The position numbers and the translations under genes are program-made. From Pseudomonadota bacterium (GTDB lineage: Bacteria > Pseudomonadota > Alphaproteobacteria > Rhodospirillales > Magnetospirillaceae), in the NCBI GenBank assembly GCA_023426365.1, contig JAFAAW010000101.1:1-31800 (forward strand): DNA of 31,800 bases, read 5' to 3'. This document shows positions 17,841 through 26,252 of this stretch, in pieces; the stretch's first letter is position 1; each line of letters opens with the position of its first letter. The notes beneath the pieces are model-generated. The model ran no database searches, had not been told where the DNA came from, and saw only the letters and a list, made by a program, of their open reading frames with translations.

Positions 17841-18944
17841 TCAAACCTTTCCCAGGGCCGGGCGGTGGGCGTTCTCGGCCATCATGGACAACAGCAGGCC
17901 CTCGCGCACGCCGCGATCGGCGACCCGCAGCGAGGTCAGCGGCCACAGGTGGCACATGGCCTCCAGAATGGCGCAGCCGGCCAGAACCAGATCGGCCCGC
18001 TCGGGGCCGATGCAGGGGTGGCGGGACCGTTCCGCCGTGGTCATGCCGGCCAGGCGGGCCGTGACCCCGGCGATGTGATCGAAATGCAGATCGACGCCGT
18101 CCACCAGGCTGCGCTCATAGCGTTCCAGGTCCAGATGCAGCGCCGCCAGGGTGGTGACGGTGCCCGACGTGCCCAGCATCTGCACGCTGCCGTCGCCCAG
18201 GCGCTCGGCGATGCCGTGGCGCGCCTCGAACGATTGCAGGCGCAGGCGGATGGCGGCCACCGCCTCGGCATAGCCGGCGGGGGTGTTCAGGCGGTCGCCC
18301 ATTTCCTCGGCCAGGGTGACCACGCCGATGGGCAGCGATTGCACGCCCTGCACCTCGCGGCGGCTGTCGCCATTGGCGACCCAGACCAGTTCGGTCGAGC
18401 CGCCGCCGATGTCGAACACCAGCGCCCAGGGCACGTCCGGCTCCATCAGCGAAGCGCAGCCCGCCAGCGCCAGCCCCGCCTCCTCATGGGCGGTGATGAT
18501 GTTCAGGTCCAGGCCCGTCTCGCCGGCCACGCGGGCGGCGAATTCCGCATGATTGGCCGCGCGGCGGCAGGCCTCGGTCGCCACCAGCCGGGCATGGGTG
18601 ACGCGGTTCCTCGCCATCTTGTCCGCGCAGGCCCGCAAGGCGGAAACGGTGCGGGCCATTGCCTCCTCGCTCAACCGTCCGGTGGCGGCCACGCCCTCGC
18701 CCAGGCGGGTGATGCGCGAGAACGCGTCGACCACCCGAAACGTCCGCCCCTGCGGACGCGCGACCAGCATGCGGCAATTGTTGGTGCCCAGGTCCAGCGC
18801 GGCATAAACGGCGTCGGCAGAGGAGGACGAAGATAGGAAACTCAAATGCGTGCTCGCTTGCGGGAAGGCGCGGCGGTGCGGCGAAACGCTCCACGGCACT
18901 CCGACTGTACCGCGCCGCCACCGTCGGCCCCAAGAAAAATTCAT
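17841..18944 (-). CDS. Ppx/GppA family phosphatase
   Basis: Acts on inorganic polyphosphate or on (p)ppGpp, depending on the member; an ASKHA-fold enzyme. The core starts at AVYAALDLGTNNCRMLVAR, the first phosphate-binding loop, and has the second loop in FDIGGGSTELVWV near residue 180 and GTSGTVTTLAAL further on. Other blocks are ATEACRRAANHAEF and ADRGVREGLLLSMM. The start is uncertain: the ATG at 18944 gives 367 residues, with an atypical basic leader of about 45 residues before the conserved core. A TTG inside the HLSFLSSSSS stretch may be the true start. It lies one base upstream of rlmE in the same transcript, an arrangement I have seen in other alphaproteobacteria. Confidence 0.88.
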   Translation of the reverse strand: MNFSWGRRWRRGTVGVPWSVSPHRRAFPQASTHLSFLSSSSSADAVYAALDLGTNNCRMLVARPQGRTFRVVDAFSRITRLGEGVAATGRLSEEAMARTVSALRACADKMARNRVTHARLVATEACRRAANHAEFAARVAGETGLDLNIITAHEEAGLALAGCASLMEPDVPWALVFDIGGGSTELVWVANGDSRREVQGVQSLPIGVVTLAEEMGDRLNTPAGYAEAVAAIRLRLQSFEARHGIAERLGDGSVQMLGTSGTVTTLAALHLDLERYERSLVDGVDLHFDHIAGVTARLAGMTTAERSRHPCIGPERADLVLAGCAILEAMCHLWPLTSLRVADRGVREGLLLSMMAENAHRPALGKV

Positions 18945-19092
18945 GGCGGCAAAGGGGTTTAACGCCACCGCGGGCCACGCGCGATTTTTCCCTTTTCATT
19001 TCCGAAAATGTTGTGATAGAAGGTGCGCCTCTCGCGACGGACCGGTGTCAACAACCACCGCACCCGCCGCACCGGCCGGCACAGCCGCCTGC

Positions 19093-19166
19093 TGGGGGAT
19101 CGTCTAACGGTAGGACAGCGGACTCTGACTCCGCCAGTCTAGGTTCGAATCCTAGTCCCCCAGCCA
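19093..19166 (+). tRNA. tRNA-Gln, anticodon CUG
   Basis: The 74-base cloverleaf includes an encoded CCA end. The acceptor stem is TGGGGGA with TCCCCCA. The D arm closes with GTC/GAC. The anticodon stem is GCGGA/TCCGC with loop CTCTGAC, giving anticodon CTG. The T arm is CTAGG-TTCGAAT-CCTAG. The 3' part is the attachment site of the element that follows, and integration restores an intact tRNA. Confidence 0.97.
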
Positions 19167-19170
19167 ACTT
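19146..19170 (+). repeat. attL: left 25-bp direct repeat of the integrated element
   Basis: The 25 bases from inside the T arm of tRNA-Gln through its CCA and four bases beyond are repeated exactly at 31595-31619. Integration into the 3' end of a tRNA gene with duplication of that end is the hallmark of tyrosine recombinases. Confidence 0.93.
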
Positions 19171-19270
19171 TTCCGTAAGTCACTCACATACTTGTTGATT
19201 CGCGCCGCACCGTTCCCGGCGGGTGGGTCTATGTCCCACATCGCTGCCCACATCGGACGGCGGGCTGGCC

Positions 19271-20947
19271 ATGCGGTCTATTCATCTGCGGCGGCGCGGC
19301 ACTATCTACCACTGGCGACGAAGAGTGCCTTTTTCGTTGGCGCATCTGCTCGGCCGAGACGAGATCGCTGTGTCCTTGCACACCGGCAGCGCGCGTGACG
19401 CCGCTCTTCGCGCGCGTCAACTCACTGCAAGGACGGACCAGCTTTTCGCCATGCTCATCACCAACCCGCAAATCCCCGACATCGAAGATGTCGCGCGCTC
19501 ATTCCTCGCCTCCATTCTCGACGAAGCCGAAGCCGCGTTCCTCGCCGGCGGGGTGGTGGCTCAGGAGGGCATCGAGCGCAAACGCGCCCTCGCACAGAAG
19601 CTTGTGGGCGATGCCCGTCAAGCGCTCGTGAAAAACGATTTGGGTCAGGCCGACGGACTCCTCAAGCGTCTTGCCGAGCGAGACGGCGTCCAGGTCGCTC
19701 CCGACATGCCGCAATACGACCTGCTCCGCCGTAATCTGCTGCGGGCCGTGGTTGAGGCGGCGACCGCCTATGAAGCACGCTATTGCGACGGCCGCTACGA
19801 CCATCAGGCGTCCGACACGCTGTTCAGGCCGGCGATGGGCCGGGCGGCGCCCAGGCCGCGCCCGGTCGGCCCTCGGCTCGCCGAGATCGTTGAGAAGCAT
19901 CTGGCCGACAAGGCGCGCACGAAGAGCAAGCAGACTATTGCCCAAGACCGCCGCACGCTCGACCTTCTCATGGGGTGGCTTGGCGATCGCGCGTTTGCCG
20001 ATGTCGATCGCCGAAAGCTGTCCGACTTCTTCATCGCCCTGGTCGGCCTGCCGCGCGACCACGGGCAAGATCGGCGCTACCGCAAGAAGACCTTGCGCGA
20101 AATTTTGACGCTGAAGGCGCCGGAGGCTCCTGTGATCGCGCAAAAGACTTTCAACCGGCATGCGGCGGCGGTGTCGGCGTTGTTCTCCTGGGCTAAGAAG
20201 CACGGCTATTGGGAGGGCGAGAACCCTGCCGCCGGCTTCATCGACAAGCAGGCGGTGCCGCCGACCAGGAACCGCCGTCCCTGGCGCAAGGAAGAGCTGG
20301 AACAGCTTTTCCGCGCGCCACCGTGGTTCGGTTGTAAGAGTGCGAAGCAGCATCTGGTGCCGGGCGACGTCGTCGTGCGCGACCTGCGCTTTTTTATCCC
20401 GTTTCTCGGCTTGTTCGCCGGTTTGCGGCTCGAGGAAGCGTGTGCGCTCCATGCCGAGGATGTGCGCTGCACCGAGGGTATTTGGGTGATCGACGTCGTC
20501 GGCGATGAGCAGGATCGCACGAAGGAAGAAGCATCCAATCGCACCGTGCCCGTCCATCCCGAGCTAATCAAGCTGGGCTTTATCGAGCATGCCCAGCGGG
20601 TGAAGGCGAAGGGTGGTGGCCATCTGTGGCCGGAGGCGACGCGCGGAGGGCTGGACCAGCGCTATTCCCACAATGTCAGCAAGTGGTTCACCCGAGCCAG
20701 GCGCAACGCCGGGGTGGTTGATAGTAAGACGGTTAATCACTCGTTCCGCCACAATCTTGGAAACGCGCTGCGGGGTGCCGGGGTTAACGAGTCGATTGCC
20801 GCGGACATTCTCGGGCACGCCGTCCGCACTATGAGCTTCCGCGTCTACAGCGAGGGCGCGGCGGTGAAGCCGCTCTATGAGGCGATCTGCCAAGTCGACT
20901 ATGGCATCGATCTCAAGCATCTCTACTCTAGCGGCAGTGCGCCGTAG
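19271..20947 (+). CDS. int: Tyrosine site-specific recombinase (integrase)
   Basis: Catalyses integration and excision at the tRNA-Gln 3' end. The 558-residue protein opens with MRSIHLRRRGTIYHWRRRVP, the short basic N-terminal module of this integrase class, followed by a helical region. A SAM-like core-binding domain spans about residues 205-335, with the catalytic domain after it. Active-site residues visible are Arg in FAGLRLEEACAL (about 386), His-x-x-Arg in NHSFRHNLGNALR (about 488-491), the second His in ILGHAVRTMS, and the nucleophile Tyr in FRVYSEG (about 525). I chose the ATG at 19271; a GTG 16 codons upstream is possible. It appears intact, so the element may still be able to move, perhaps needing an excisionase not recognised here. 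Confidence 0.93.
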   Translation: MRSIHLRRRGTIYHWRRRVPFSLAHLLGRDEIAVSLHTGSARDAALRARQLTARTDQLFAMLITNPQIPDIEDVARSFLASILDEAEAAFLAGGVVAQEGIERKRALAQKLVGDARQALVKNDLGQADGLLKRLAERDGVQVAPDMPQYDLLRRNLLRAVVEAATAYEARYCDGRYDHQASDTLFRPAMGRAAPRPRPVGPRLAEIVEKHLADKARTKSKQTIAQDRRTLDLLMGWLGDRAFADVDRRKLSDFFIALVGLPRDHGQDRRYRKKTLREILTLKAPEAPVIAQKTFNRHAAAVSALFSWAKKHGYWEGENPAAGFIDKQAVPPTRNRRPWRKEELEQLFRAPPWFGCKSAKQHLVPGDVVVRDLRFFIPFLGLFAGLRLEEACALHAEDVRCTEGIWVIDVVGDEQDRTKEEASNRTVPVHPELIKLGFIEHAQRVKAKGGGHLWPEATRGGLDQRYSHNVSKWFTRARRNAGVVDSKTVNHSFRHNLGNALRGAGVNESIAADILGHAVRTMSFRVYSEGAAVKPLYEAICQVDYGIDLKHLYSSGSAP

Positions 20948-21004
20948 TCAAAGTCGCCCATCAAAGGTATGCTGCACGCGTTCCGTGAGGAAGGTGCGGC
21001 AGGG

Positions 21005-23050
21005 ATGGGCGCTTCACATAATTTCGGCTTCCTTCAGCAGCATGATCGCCAGCTCGCGCGCCTCGGCGCGCTGGCTGAGCGCTTCTTCGCCGACGATGCC
21101 AACACCTGCCTGCTCAAGCTGCGCCAATTCGGCGAGCTGCTGGCGCAGTCGGTGGCGGCGAAGGCCGGGCTGTGGGTTTCGCCCGATGAAAAGCAGGTCG
21201 ATCTGCTCCGCCGCCTGGCCGACCGCAAGGTGCTGCCGCGCGAGATCGCCGATCACTTCCATCTGCTGCGCAAGGCCGGCAACGACGCCAATCACGAATT
21301 CGGCGGCGATGCGCGGCACGCGCTCACCTGTCTGAAGGTCGCGCGGGCGCTGGGCGTTTGGTTTCACCGCGTCGTCACGCGCGATGCGACGTTCACCCCC
21401 GGCCCCTTCGTTCCGCCGCCCGATCCGCAGCAAGAGACCGTTGCGCTGAAGGACGAACTCGAACGCCTGCGCTCCGAGCTTGGCGTCGAGGCCGCGCGAC
21501 GGCTGGCTGCCGAACAGCAGGCGGCGCAGACCGAGCAGGCGCGGCAGGACCTCGCAGCGCAGATCGCTGCTGACCAAGCCCGGGTCAACGACGCGCTGGC
21601 GGCGGCACAGGCGGCGGCGCAGGCCACGCCGGCGCAGGTGAAGCTCGTCGCCACGGCCGGCGAGGCTGCGGCCAAGCGATTGCCGCTGGACGAGCGCGAA
21701 ACCCGCCGGCTGATCGATGCGCAATTGCGCGCGGCAGGCTGGACGGTCGATACCGAGACCCTGCGCTTCGACAACGGCACCCGCCCCCAGAAGGGGAAGA
21801 ATGTGGCCATCGCCGAATGGCCGACGGCCAACGGCCCGGCGGATTACGTGCTGTTCATCGACCTGACCGCCGTCGGTGTCGTCGAGGCCAAGCGCAAGAA
21901 CAAGAACGTCCAAGCCTATCTCAAGCAATCGGCGCGCTATTCGGCCGGCTATCAGGTCAAGGCCGATGAGGCGCTGCCGGAGGGTGCGCCGTGGGGTGAG
22001 TTCCACGTTCCCTTCCTGTTCTCGGCCAATGGCCGGCCCTTCCTGCGTCAGCTCGAAACGCTGAGCGGCATCTGGTTCCGCGATGCCCGCCGCGACCAGA
22101 ATCTGCCCTATCCGCTTGAGGGCTGGCCAACGCCCACTGGGCTGGGAGAACGCCTGCGCCAGGACGTCGATGCCGCCCATGCCCAGTTGGCGGCCGAGGA
22201 TTTCACCTTCGCCTTCGGCCTGCGCGACTATCAGGTGCGCGCGATCAAGGCGGTGGAGGGCGCCATTGCCGCCGGCCAGCGCGAGGTGCTGGTCGCCATG
22301 GCCACCGGCACCGGCAAGACCAAGACCACCATCGCCATGGTCTATCGTCTGCTCAAGGCCCAGCGCTTCCGGCGCATCCTGTTCCTGGTCGACCGCACCG
22401 CGCTCGGCGAGCAGACCGGCGGCGCGTTCAAGGACACCCGCATCACCCACGGCGCCACCTTCAACGACATCTACGGCATCAAGGAGCTGAAGGAGGCCGC
22501 GGTCGACGCCGGCACCAAGCTTCACATCGCCACCGTGCAGGCCCTGGTGAAGCGTGTCCTGTTCGCCGAGGACGACGCCAGCATCCCGCCGGTCGACCAA
22601 TACGACTGCATCGTCATCGACGAGTGTCACCGCGGCTATCTGCTCGACCGCACAATGAGCGACGATGAAATCCGCTTCCGCGACGAGTCTGACTACATCT
22701 CCAAGTACCGTCGGGTGACGGCAGTGGGCTGGACAGGTCCATTCAAGATCGGCGACCTCGACGCTCGCCTGCATGCCGATCGCGTCGACGGCCGCGCCCA
22801 GCGCCGCGTGCCGGCAAAGCTGGATGACTTGCCCGACGGTGCCATGGTCACTCTCGGGGACAACATCGCCTATCTGTGGCATGGCGGGGTTCTGCGCCCC
22901 TGGTCCATGGAGGGCTATGGCGGCGCCCGCACCGGCTCCTGCGAGCAGATGGTCGAAGTGCTTACCCCCGCCACCACCCTCGCCGTGCTGCATGCCGGGT
23001 ATCGTCCCGCATTGCATCCCACGGCGGTGGCAGGCGCATCGACAGCATAA
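21005..23050 (+). pseudogene. hsdR: Type I restriction subunit HsdR, truncated and fused to an unrelated C-terminal tail
   Basis: The frame is open for 681 codons. Residues ~1-125 resemble the DUF4145-like opening of one HsdR group; an Ala/Gln coiled region follows. The nuclease core has Asp in PADYVLF and EAK in VGVVEAKRKN (about 292-296). The helicase begins with Walker A, MATGTGKTKT (about 431-440), and Walker B, VIDECHRG (about 538-543). Right after YISKYRRV (about base 22716) the expected continuation to the TATP motif and second helicase lobe is missing. Instead ~110 unrelated residues follow, from VGWTGPFKIGDLDARLHA to AGYRPALHP, resembling the end of another alphaproteobacterial protein I cannot name. 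No hsdM or hsdS is present. Restriction activity is very unlikely; a deletion fusion is the simplest origin. Confidence 0.85.
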
Positions 23051-23144
23051 GCCGCGTAGGCCGGCCCCTATCGCGGCACTATCAGCCCGCCCTGTGCCTC
23101 GCGACGCCCCCAGACCGCCTAGCCCCCGTCTTCAAGAGATCGAA

Positions 23145-23168
23145 GCCCCTGTGCCTATGCACACGGGC
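23145..23168 (+). terminator. Hairpin after the hsdR fusion gene
   Basis: GCCC-C-TGTGC (23145-23154) pairs with GCACA-C-GGGC (23159-23168) with one C-C mismatch and a 4-nt loop. It lies in the 179-base gap before the zinc-ribbon gene. There is no T-run, so the terminator role is tentative. Confidence 0.35.
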
Positions 23169-23229
23169 CTTAGTGACGCCCCATGGCCCGGCGCCCATCT
23201 TCACGTCGTTTGCGGCAATGGAGGGCGTC

Positions 23230-23880
23230 ATGTGCAATGCGTGGAACCACGCACCCGGGTGTACGTGCGGCTGGGGTGGTGACACGGGGGGAGGAGGCTG
23301 GCGCGACCAGCCGCCGTCGCCGGTGCGCTATCTCTCCGTCGCCGACGGGAAGCTCTGGCAGCGCGGTCAGGACCTCACGTTCGAATCGTTCTGCAATCCC
23401 AATGCTCGCTGCCCTGTGTGCGGCGCGAGCGTGTTCTTCGTGCAGACGATGTATGGCGGCCGGGTGTTCTTCGATGATCTCGGCCCGCCTTGGCCGAAGC
23501 ACCCCTGCACGGACAACTATTTCCGCACCACCCGCGTCCCCATGGTGCTTTCCCCATCACAGAGCATACGTTCTGTGATGGCATGGAGGTCGAAGGGGTG
23601 GGAGCCACTGATCGATGTGAACGTCACCCTCCTCGCCAGGGGCGTTGTGGTGACTGCCATCGGAGCATCTGACGGCGTTACCTATCGCCTCGGCTTGCCG
23701 GCGGGTATCGCGCCCGAGTGTGACGGTCCGATGTTCTGTCGGCCGAGCAGGGACGGCTCAGGCCGTTACGAGTTGGCCTTCATTCGCGAGACGGCCGACA
23801 AGCATGAGATTCGCCCGCAGACGCGGATTTGCTATCCCGACGCGGTCACTGACGAACAGATCGATCGCTGGCAACGGTAG
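23230..23880 (+). CDS. Conserved protein with CxxC zinc-ribbon-like motifs, unknown function
   Basis: The 216-residue protein opens MCNAWNHAPGCTCGWGG, with Cys, His and CxC, and continues SFCNPNARCPVCGASVFFVQ. A conserved GGRVFFDDLGPPWPKHPCTDN block follows. The cysteine spacing (CNPNARCPVCG) suggests a zinc ribbon. I recognise this as a widespread family of uncharacterised proteins in proteobacterial accessory regions, with no tested function that I know of. The second half is beta-rich and has no motif I can name. The ATG at 23230 has GGAGGG five bases upstream, which decides the start against longer in-frame options. It is convergent with the HTH gene across a structured repeat block. Confidence 0.75.
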   Translation: MCNAWNHAPGCTCGWGGDTGGGGWRDQPPSPVRYLSVADGKLWQRGQDLTFESFCNPNARCPVCGASVFFVQTMYGGRVFFDDLGPPWPKHPCTDNYFRTTRVPMVLSPSQSIRSVMAWRSKGWEPLIDVNVTLLARGVVVTAIGASDGVTYRLGLPAGIAPECDGPMFCRPSRDGSGRYELAFIRETADKHEIRPQTRICYPDAVTDEQIDRWQR

Positions 23881-23918
23881 ATCGGCGCGTGCTGGTGGGG
23901 CGTGCGCGCGATTTAACG

Positions 23919-23998
23919 GGCTGTAGCGGGTTTTGAGCGGGGGCGTCGCTACAGCCCTAGCTCGCAGGTCGTCGCGCGACTGTAGCCCCGTTCAAAAC
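23919..23998. repeat. Structured inverted-repeat block with alternative pairings
   Basis: Four segments can pair in competing ways. GGCTGTAGCG (23919-23928) pairs perfectly with CGCTACAGCC (23947-23956). GTTTTGAGCGGGG (23930-23942) pairs with CCCCGTTCAAAAC (23986-23998) with a single G-T wobble. GCTACAG (23948-23954) pairs with CTGTAGC (23980-23986). The 14-mer CTGTAGCCCCGTTC (23980-23993) recurs exactly at 24226-24239 inside the HTH gene. The block lies between two convergent genes and overlaps the last codon region of the HTH gene. It may be a bidirectional terminator, a protein-binding cluster or an origin-like element; the sequence alone does not decide. Confidence 0.7.
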
Positions 23999-24390
23999 GC
24001 GGATTGTTGGTTGCGGGCGCCTGATGGCTCGTAATTGAACCGAATGTCGTCGGTTAGGTTGCTGAATTGGCTCAGAATGCACTGGGCAAAGCCAACCAGT
24101 CCCCCGGCGCCACGCCGAGCGCTAATAATAATGGCCATGTCCGCAATTTCGCCGAGAGACAGCTCCATTCCCTTACCCTTGGCCTCACTGATCCAGAGGC
24201 TATGAAGTCGGACGACTTGTTCGACCTGTAGCCCCGTTCCCGCCTTGAAACCTTTGCCAGCCGTGTTTCTCGACACCGTCGACCTGTCGATGCGAAACTC
24301 TGCTGCAAGCCTCTCTGGCCCAACGCCTTCCAGGAACAGTACGCGAAGACGAAGGCGCTCCATCACGGTCAGTTTTCTTGCCGTCTTCAT
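23992..24390 (-). CDS. Small helix-turn-helix DNA-binding protein
   Basis: The 132-residue protein starts MKTARKLTVMERLRLRVLFLEG and has a helix-turn-helix pattern at about residues 22-44, GPERLAAEFRIDRSTVSRN, in which a resolvase- or transposase-like helix is followed by a recognition helix. The remaining ~85 residues have helical stretches (LGEIADMAIIISARRG) but no domain I recognise. The ATG at 24390 is preceded by GGAGAG 6 bases away, which supports expression. A perfect 9-bp palindrome lies 44-66 bases upstream and could be its own operator. The gene carries one copy of the 14-mer CTGTAGCCCCGTTC found again at its 3' end. It may control the element's maintenance genes; that is inference. 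Confidence 0.65.
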   Translation of the reverse strand: MKTARKLTVMERLRLRVLFLEGVGPERLAAEFRIDRSTVSRNTAGKGFKAGTGLQVEQVVRLHSLWISEAKGKGMELSLGEIADMAIIISARRGAGGLVGFAQCILSQFSNLTDDIRFNYEPSGARNQQSAF

Positions 24391-24433
24391 GCTCTCTCCG
24401 CATCACGTCTGGTGGTGATGTGCAAATAATGGC

Positions 24434-24456
24434 CAATTGCGCAAACGGCGCAATTG
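24434..24456 (-). promoter_or_regulatory. Operator-like perfect palindrome upstream of the HTH gene
   Basis: CAATTGCGC (24434-24442) and GCGCAATTG (24448-24456) are a perfect 9-bp inverted repeat with a 5-base spacer. It lies 44 bases ahead of the HTH start codon, where a promoter would be expected, so autorepression by the HTH protein is a reasonable guess. Confidence 0.6.
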
Positions 24457-24504
24457 TGCATGGCGCCTGTCCGTTGACGCAAATCGGAGATGAACGTGCG
24501 CCTA

Positions 24505-24978
24505 TTAGCGTAAGTCTAACCGCATAAGCACAGCGTTTTTCATCGCTCCAGGCCCATCGATACGATCGAAGGTTACCCATCCCAAGCCTGCATATACTGC
24601 TTCTGAGTGCTGGGTCATGAGGTGGAGGCGCTTGATGCCCAGCCTCGCCGCCTCGGCGCGTATCTGGGCGAACAACAGCGTGCCGATCCCGCGACCACGA
24701 TAACGTGGCGAGACATATAGGGATGCGGCCCAAGGCGTCAGGTCGGGGCGCAACGGGCAGTCGCTCTCCCATAGGCTGACCATCCCGGCGAGATCGTTCG
24801 CAGCCGTGCAGGCAATCAGCGTCATGGGCAGGGTGTCGCGGCGAGCGTCGGCATAGGCGGCGATGGCATGATCGAGCGATCTGCCGCCGGCCGCGCCCCA
24901 TTCCGCATGTTCCCACTGGGCGCAGGCGAGAGTGTGGCCGGGGCGGTCGGCAAGATAATGCAGGGTGATGTCATGCAT
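24505..24978 (-). CDS. GNAT-family N-acetyltransferase
   Basis: The 157-residue protein transfers acetyl from acetyl-CoA to an amine. The CoA-binding motif A is LYVSPRYRGRGIGTLLFAQI (about residues 96-115), with the R-G-x-G-I-G loop. The motif B region has KRLHLMTQHSEAVYAGLGW, whose Tyr is a likely general acid. The N-terminal part starts MHDITLHYLADRPGH and includes TLACAQWEHAEWG, a pattern shared with aminoglycoside-type and related small acetyltransferases, but the substrate cannot be told. The ATG at 24978 is chosen because the open frame further upstream is unlike the family; its ribosome site is weak. It lies upstream of the HTH gene on the same strand, 114 bases away. Confidence 0.85.
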   Translation of the reverse strand: MHDITLHYLADRPGHTLACAQWEHAEWGAAGGRSLDHAIAAYADARRDTLPMTLIACTAANDLAGMVSLWESDCPLRPDLTPWAASLYVSPRYRGRGIGTLLFAQIRAEAARLGIKRLHLMTQHSEAVYAGLGWVTFDRIDGPGAMKNAVLMRLDLR

Positions 24979-25208
24979 TGCGGGGTTATAGCGGAGTGAT
25001 GGTCCGCGCGCATCTGATCCGGCTTCGCCCTGAGTACCCCGCTGCCCGAATGGTTGATGGACCCTAATCGCGCTTGGTGGGCTCATCACCCCTATCGCGC
25101 CCTCACCGCCCAACCGTTTTTCTTTTCCGCATCCATGAAGCACGACATGTCGCTGCGCCGCAACGCGTGTCGCGCCTTGAACGGAACGGGTTCGCCGGCT
25201 TCCATGCG

Positions 25209-26249
25209 TTAGTCCCGGCCCGAAGCGCATGCTTGAGCGGACATTCCAGTCTCGGGCGCGCCGTGTGAGACGCTGTGTTGCCAGGTTGCACGCGTCTGAG
25301 CCAACGCCCGCTCGATGCGCCCGAGATCGGTTTCAGCGACGCTGCGCAGGCGCGAGATCAGGTCGTCAACGCTGCCGCTCCCGTCGTATCCGCACAACCG
25401 GCTAAGATCGCTCAGCAGACGCCGGCCATGACGGCGCGCGAGCGTCTCAAGCCACAGTGCCAAGCTCGCGCTGTCGTGCAGATCGACCGGCAATGCTGCG
25501 TCTTCGTCACCCTCATTGCCGTCAGCCGACGATGCTTTGCCCGTATCGTCGCCGTCAACGTCACGCGCGCTTTCGCGTGGGGTGCGCCGCGCGCAAGCCT
25601 GGGCGTGCGCCGCAGCGGCCGTGAAGCCCGTGAGATCGCCCTCCCCGTTGTCTTCGTCCTCAACCCAGCCGGTCTGACTGAACTGCGTCTGCCGCTCGGC
25701 TTCAGTGCGGATCGCGTTCTCTTCCTCTTCGGTCATGACCTCGATCCGCAGGGTGGTGAGCTGCTCCGCCGCGTCGTTCGGGTCGGCGAAGAAGGCGATG
25801 CGGCCCAGGGTATTGGCCACCAGGTTGATCACCTCCATGTAGCGCTTGAGCGATTGCGGGCTGTTTTGACCGGAGGTACGCAGCATGCTGGTGTTGGTCT
25901 CCTGCAGCACCCGCAGGCTCGATTGCACGAGCAGGCGGTGGGCCGGCTCGCGCATGTCGCGATAGGGGTCGTGGATGCGCTCGACCTCCGCCGCCGGGTG
26001 ACTGTCCGCCTCAAGCGGCAGGTCGGTCGGAGGCGTGGAGGCCGGCGCGGTAGGATGGGGAGCTGGTTGGTCAGTTGAGGGGCTGGGTGGACAGGGAGCC
26101 GGGGTGCGCCAGCCGGCCCGTTTCAGCGCAGCGTGCACGGCCTGCCGCGATACGCCGAACAGCGCCGCAATGCTCGCCTGCGTCTCGTCACCCGCCTCGT
26201 AGCGGCGGCGAAGCTCGTCGGTCAGTTCCAGCTTGCGCGCGGCGCCCAT
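25209..26249 (-). CDS. Third gene of unknown operon: HTH protein with acidic middle region
   Basis: The 346-residue protein starts MGAARKLELTDELRRRYEAG. A helix-turn-helix of the type found in recombinases and small terminases follows, at about residues 22-45 (TQASIAALFGVSRQAVHAAL). A Pro/Thr/Ser-rich linker covers about 47-85. A helical segment around 95-170 contains SLRVLQETNTSMLRTSGQNS and INLVANTLGRIAFFADPND. The stretch from about 195 to 260 is very acidic (Asp/Glu/Gly). A final helical region has LCGYDGSGSVDDLISRLR. I do not recognise the family. It starts 3 bases after the stop of the preceding gene, so it belongs to the same operon. A role in nucleoprotein assembly or packaging would fit but is a guess. 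Confidence 0.65.
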   Translation of the reverse strand: MGAARKLELTDELRRRYEAGDETQASIAALFGVSRQAVHAALKRAGWRTPAPCPPSPSTDQPAPHPTAPASTPPTDLPLEADSHPAAEVERIHDPYRDMREPAHRLLVQSSLRVLQETNTSMLRTSGQNSPQSLKRYMEVINLVANTLGRIAFFADPNDAAEQLTTLRIEVMTEEEENAIRTEAERQTQFSQTGWVEDEDNGEGDLTGFTAAAAHAQACARRTPRESARDVDGDDTGKASSADGNEGDEDAALPVDLHDSASLALWLETLARRHGRRLLSDLSRLCGYDGSGSVDDLISRLRSVAETDLGRIERALAQTRATWQHSVSHGAPETGMSAQACASGRD

Positions 26250-26252
26250 GGC

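Noticed and set aside
21014..23017. 667-codon minus-strand frame opposite the hsdR fusion
   Set aside because: Typical GC-driven antisense frame without motifs; the plus strand has recognisable nuclease and helicase motifs.
24979..25208. Extra gene in the gap upstream of the acetyltransferase
   Set aside because: Open frames there are extensions of neighbours or short shadows with no ribosome site; nothing else was found in this gap.
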